Below are positions 62,665 to 64,000 of a DNA stretch of 64,000 nucleotides, in pieces. The stretch's first letter is position 1. The number at the start of each line of letters is the position of its first letter. Both the position numbers and the translations under genes were made by a program. Source of the stretch: Listeria ilorinensis (GTDB taxonomy: Bacteria > Bacillota > Bacilli > Lactobacillales > Listeriaceae). The stretch is taken from NCBI RefSeq assembly GCF_913566895.1, contig NZ_CAJYCN010000004.1:124001-188000 (forward strand), written 5' to 3'. Under the pieces are notes generated by a model, which made no database searches, had not been told where the DNA came from, and saw only the letters and a list, made by a program, of their open reading frames with translations.

Positions 62665-62687
62665 TATATGAATACTATATTCATATA
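62665..62687 (+). promoter_or_regulatory. ARG-box-like palindrome upstream of argC
   Basis: TATATGAATA (62665-62674), 3 bases, TATTCATATA (62678-62687): a perfect 10-bp inverted repeat. It contains TGAAT-N5-ATTCA, one base longer than the usual ArgR/AhrC box TGAAT-N4-ATTCA. Confidence 0.5.
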
Positions 62688-62725
62688 TCGTCTGTAAATG
62701 GTGTTAAAAATAAATAAAAAATCAT

Positions 62726-62754
62726 TTGACATTATAAATATACAGTTTTATAAT
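62726..62754 (+). promoter_or_regulatory. Consensus promoter for argCJ
   Basis: TTGACA (62726-62731), 17 bases, TATAAT (62749-62754): a perfect sigma-A consensus, which fits strong control by a repressor. Confidence 0.78.
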
Positions 62755-62793
62755 ATGTATTACTATTCAAAAAAACAAATAGGAGGTGTTAGC

Positions 62794-63822
62794 ATGGAAG
62801 TAGCGATTGTTGGAGCAACTGGTTATAGTGGACTGGAACTTATACGCTTGCTTCATCAGCATCCATATGTAAGCATTCACTCCCTTTATCGTATGCATCA
62901 GGATGGTACATCGTTAAGTGACTTATATCCGCATTTAGAAAATGTGTACAGGGGTCTATTTAAGCCATTCGATCCAGCAGTGATTATGGCTGAGACAGAT
63001 ATGATCTTTTTTGCCACGCCATCTGGAATAGCAAAACTTCAAGCAGGTCCCTTTATTGAGGCTGATTTTCCAGTAATTGATTTGTCAGGAGATTTTCGCT
63101 TGCCAAAGGCTGTCTATGAAAAATGGTATCGTAGTACGGCAGCTGAACCACGTTATTTCGAAAAAGCACAATATGGTTTAGCTGAAAACGGCAATGAAAT
63201 CTATTCTTCTTTGATTAGTAATCCTGGTTGTTATGCGACTGCTGTATTACTTGCTTTAAAGCCAATTGCTGAAAGTCAGTATACTGTAAACGAAACGGTC
63301 ATTGTTGATGCAAAATCAGGGCTTTCCGGAGCGGGTAAAACGCCAACAATGACTAGTCATTTTTCGCAGATGAATGAAAACATGCAGATGTATAAGCCCG
63401 ATGCGCATCAGCATATTCCGGAAATCGAACAACAATTACAAAAATGGCGACCAGGGTTTCCACGGATCCAATTTCAGACCTCATTGATACCAGTCACACG
63501 TGGGATCTTTGCAACAATTTACATAAAGATGCCAGCAGATTTTTCAATCAAAGCATTTTATCAATACTATCAGAAACAGTATCAGCATGCACGATTCGTA
63601 CGTGTTCAACCAGAAGGACAGCTACCCGAATTAAAGCAGGTTGTCGGATCCAATTATTGCGATATCGGTTTGGTTTATAATGAGCGCACAGGTTGGCTTA
63701 CCATCGTATCGGTGATTGATAATCTGGTGAAGGGCGCAGCTGGACAGGCCATTCAAAATATGAATCGCTACTTTCATTTTGATGAACAGGCGGGACTAGA
63801 TGTTGTACCGCTTTATCCATAA
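62794..63822 (+). CDS. argC: N-acetyl-gamma-glutamyl-phosphate reductase
   Basis: This 342-residue NADPH-dependent enzyme makes N-acetylglutamate semialdehyde in arginine synthesis. The Rossmann loop GATGYSG (8-14), the catalytic cysteine C146 in SNPGCYATA, the LPVTRGI-type sequence (IPVTRGIF near 231) and YNERTGWL near 291 are typical. The ATG at 62794 has AGGAGGTG upstream; a longer in-frame form from 62698 would begin before the promoter and is rejected. argJ follows. Confidence 0.96.
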   Translation: MEVAIVGATGYSGLELIRLLHQHPYVSIHSLYRMHQDGTSLSDLYPHLENVYRGLFKPFDPAVIMAETDMIFFATPSGIAKLQAGPFIEADFPVIDLSGDFRLPKAVYEKWYRSTAAEPRYFEKAQYGLAENGNEIYSSLISNPGCYATAVLLALKPIAESQYTVNETVIVDAKSGLSGAGKTPTMTSHFSQMNENMQMYKPDAHQHIPEIEQQLQKWRPGFPRIQFQTSLIPVTRGIFATIYIKMPADFSIKAFYQYYQKQYQHARFVRVQPEGQLPELKQVVGSNYCDIGLVYNERTGWLTIVSVIDNLVKGAAGQAIQNMNRYFHFDEQAGLDVVPLYP

Positions 63823-63836
63823 AGGGGATGGGGAAA

Positions 63837-64000
63837 ATGGAAATTATCCAAGGCACAATCGCTTCGCCAATTGGTTTTCATGCAGATGGAAAGCATGTTG
63901 GCTTAAAGCGGAAAAGAAAGGATTTAGGTTGGATCTATTCAGAAGAGCCAGCTCAAGCTGCAGCCGTCTATACGACCAATCAGGTACAAGCAGCACCGAT
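63837..64000 (+). CDS. argJ: Glutamate N-acetyltransferase/amino-acid acetyltransferase, N-terminal part
   Basis: The first 54 codons of a gene run off the window. The ATG at 63837 lies 14 bases after argC with GGGGATGGGG upstream. The peptide has [21 protein letters not shown] and [14 protein letters not shown] (in part), matching the start of ArgJ (PKGF..G.H.GIK, AGVFTTN.V.AAP). The enzyme recycles the acetyl group in arginine synthesis. The autocleavage site lies outside the window. Confidence 0.9.
   Translation, partial: MEIIQGTIASPIGFHADGKHVGLKRKRKDLGWIYSEEPAQAAAVYTTNQVQAAP

Noticed and set aside
1-64000. CRISPR arrays, insertion sequences, prophage, tRNA or rRNA genes, toxin-antitoxin or defence systems
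   Set aside because: I looked for repeat-spacer patterns, transposases, integrases, cloverleaf sequences and typical defence proteins and saw none; the gene content is core metabolic and cell-cycle genes.

Overview
The window is a stretch of low-GC Gram-positive chromosome. Its gene order and protein types match the conserved core of Listeria (family Listeriaceae): an ABC exporter pair, sbcDC, an SNF2 helicase, citB, tag, adhE, the trp operon, pepV, daaA, a MarR/MFS pair, trmB, pepA, a ytpPQR-like cluster, murC, ytxGH, aroA, ccpA, tyrS, rpsD, ezrA, nifZ-thiI and argCJ. As I remember it, this is the descending order of about lmo1652 to lmo1590 in L. monocytogenes EGD-e. I cannot fix the species from sequence alone. 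I see no insertion sequence, prophage, integrase, CRISPR array, rRNA or tRNA gene, so this is ordinary core genome and the interest lies mostly in regulation.

Layout. 1-4.5 kb: a truncated plus a complete half of a heterodimeric ABC exporter, a CcdC-like membrane protein and a small lipoprotein. 4.5-13.7 kb: a PlsC-type acyltransferase (-), then sbcD-sbcC, an SNF2 helicase with a SWIM finger, a small stress-type protein and a membrane-anchored lytic transglycosylase. 13.8-17.5 kb: aconitase behind a CcpC-type operator, and 3-methyladenine glycosylase. 17.6-22.4 kb (-): an ABC-2 transporter pair and the bifunctional AdhE (Listeria adhesion protein homologue) behind candidate Rex and CcpA sites. 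22.8-29.7 kb: two tandem tRNA-Trp T-box leaders followed by trpEGDCFBA, nearly all joined by ATGA overlaps. 29.7-35.9 kb: a membrane protein, a MurJ/YtgP-type flippase, NAD(P)HX dehydratase (-), a Nudix hydrolase, PepV and D-amino acid aminotransferase. 36-38 kb: an autoregulated-looking MarR/MFS efflux pair.

38-44.4 kb: a ytm/ytn/yto/ytp-like cluster as in Bacillus (kinase-fold protein, TrmB, YtnP-like lactonase, M42 aminopeptidase, thioredoxin-like, DUF1444, YtpR). 44.7-51.9 kb: SftA-type DNA translocase, MurC, 2-Cys peroxiredoxin, M29 aminopeptidase (-), and ytxG-ytxH behind a sigma-B type promoter. 52-56.3 kb: chorismate mutase/DAHP synthase, CcpA with a cre-like site just after its own promoter, and TyrRS under a tyrosine T-box. 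56.4-58.2 kb (-): a YxeA-like protein, ribosomal protein S4 with a leader that can form a pseudoknot, and free-methionine-(R)-sulfoxide reductase. 58.4-64 kb: EzrA, the NifZ-ThiI sulfur-transfer pair, and argC with the start of argJ.

The genes form a coherent metabolic set. The trp genes, AroA and TyrRS make and use aromatic amino acids, with tRNA-sensing leaders on both trp and tyrS. CcpA lies in the window together with likely carbon- and redox-controlled targets (citB, adhE). SftA, EzrA, MurC, the flippase and DaaA serve division and wall synthesis. No previously undescribed multi-gene system is evident. The best leads are the leader RNAs, operators and short leader ORFs listed in the findings.
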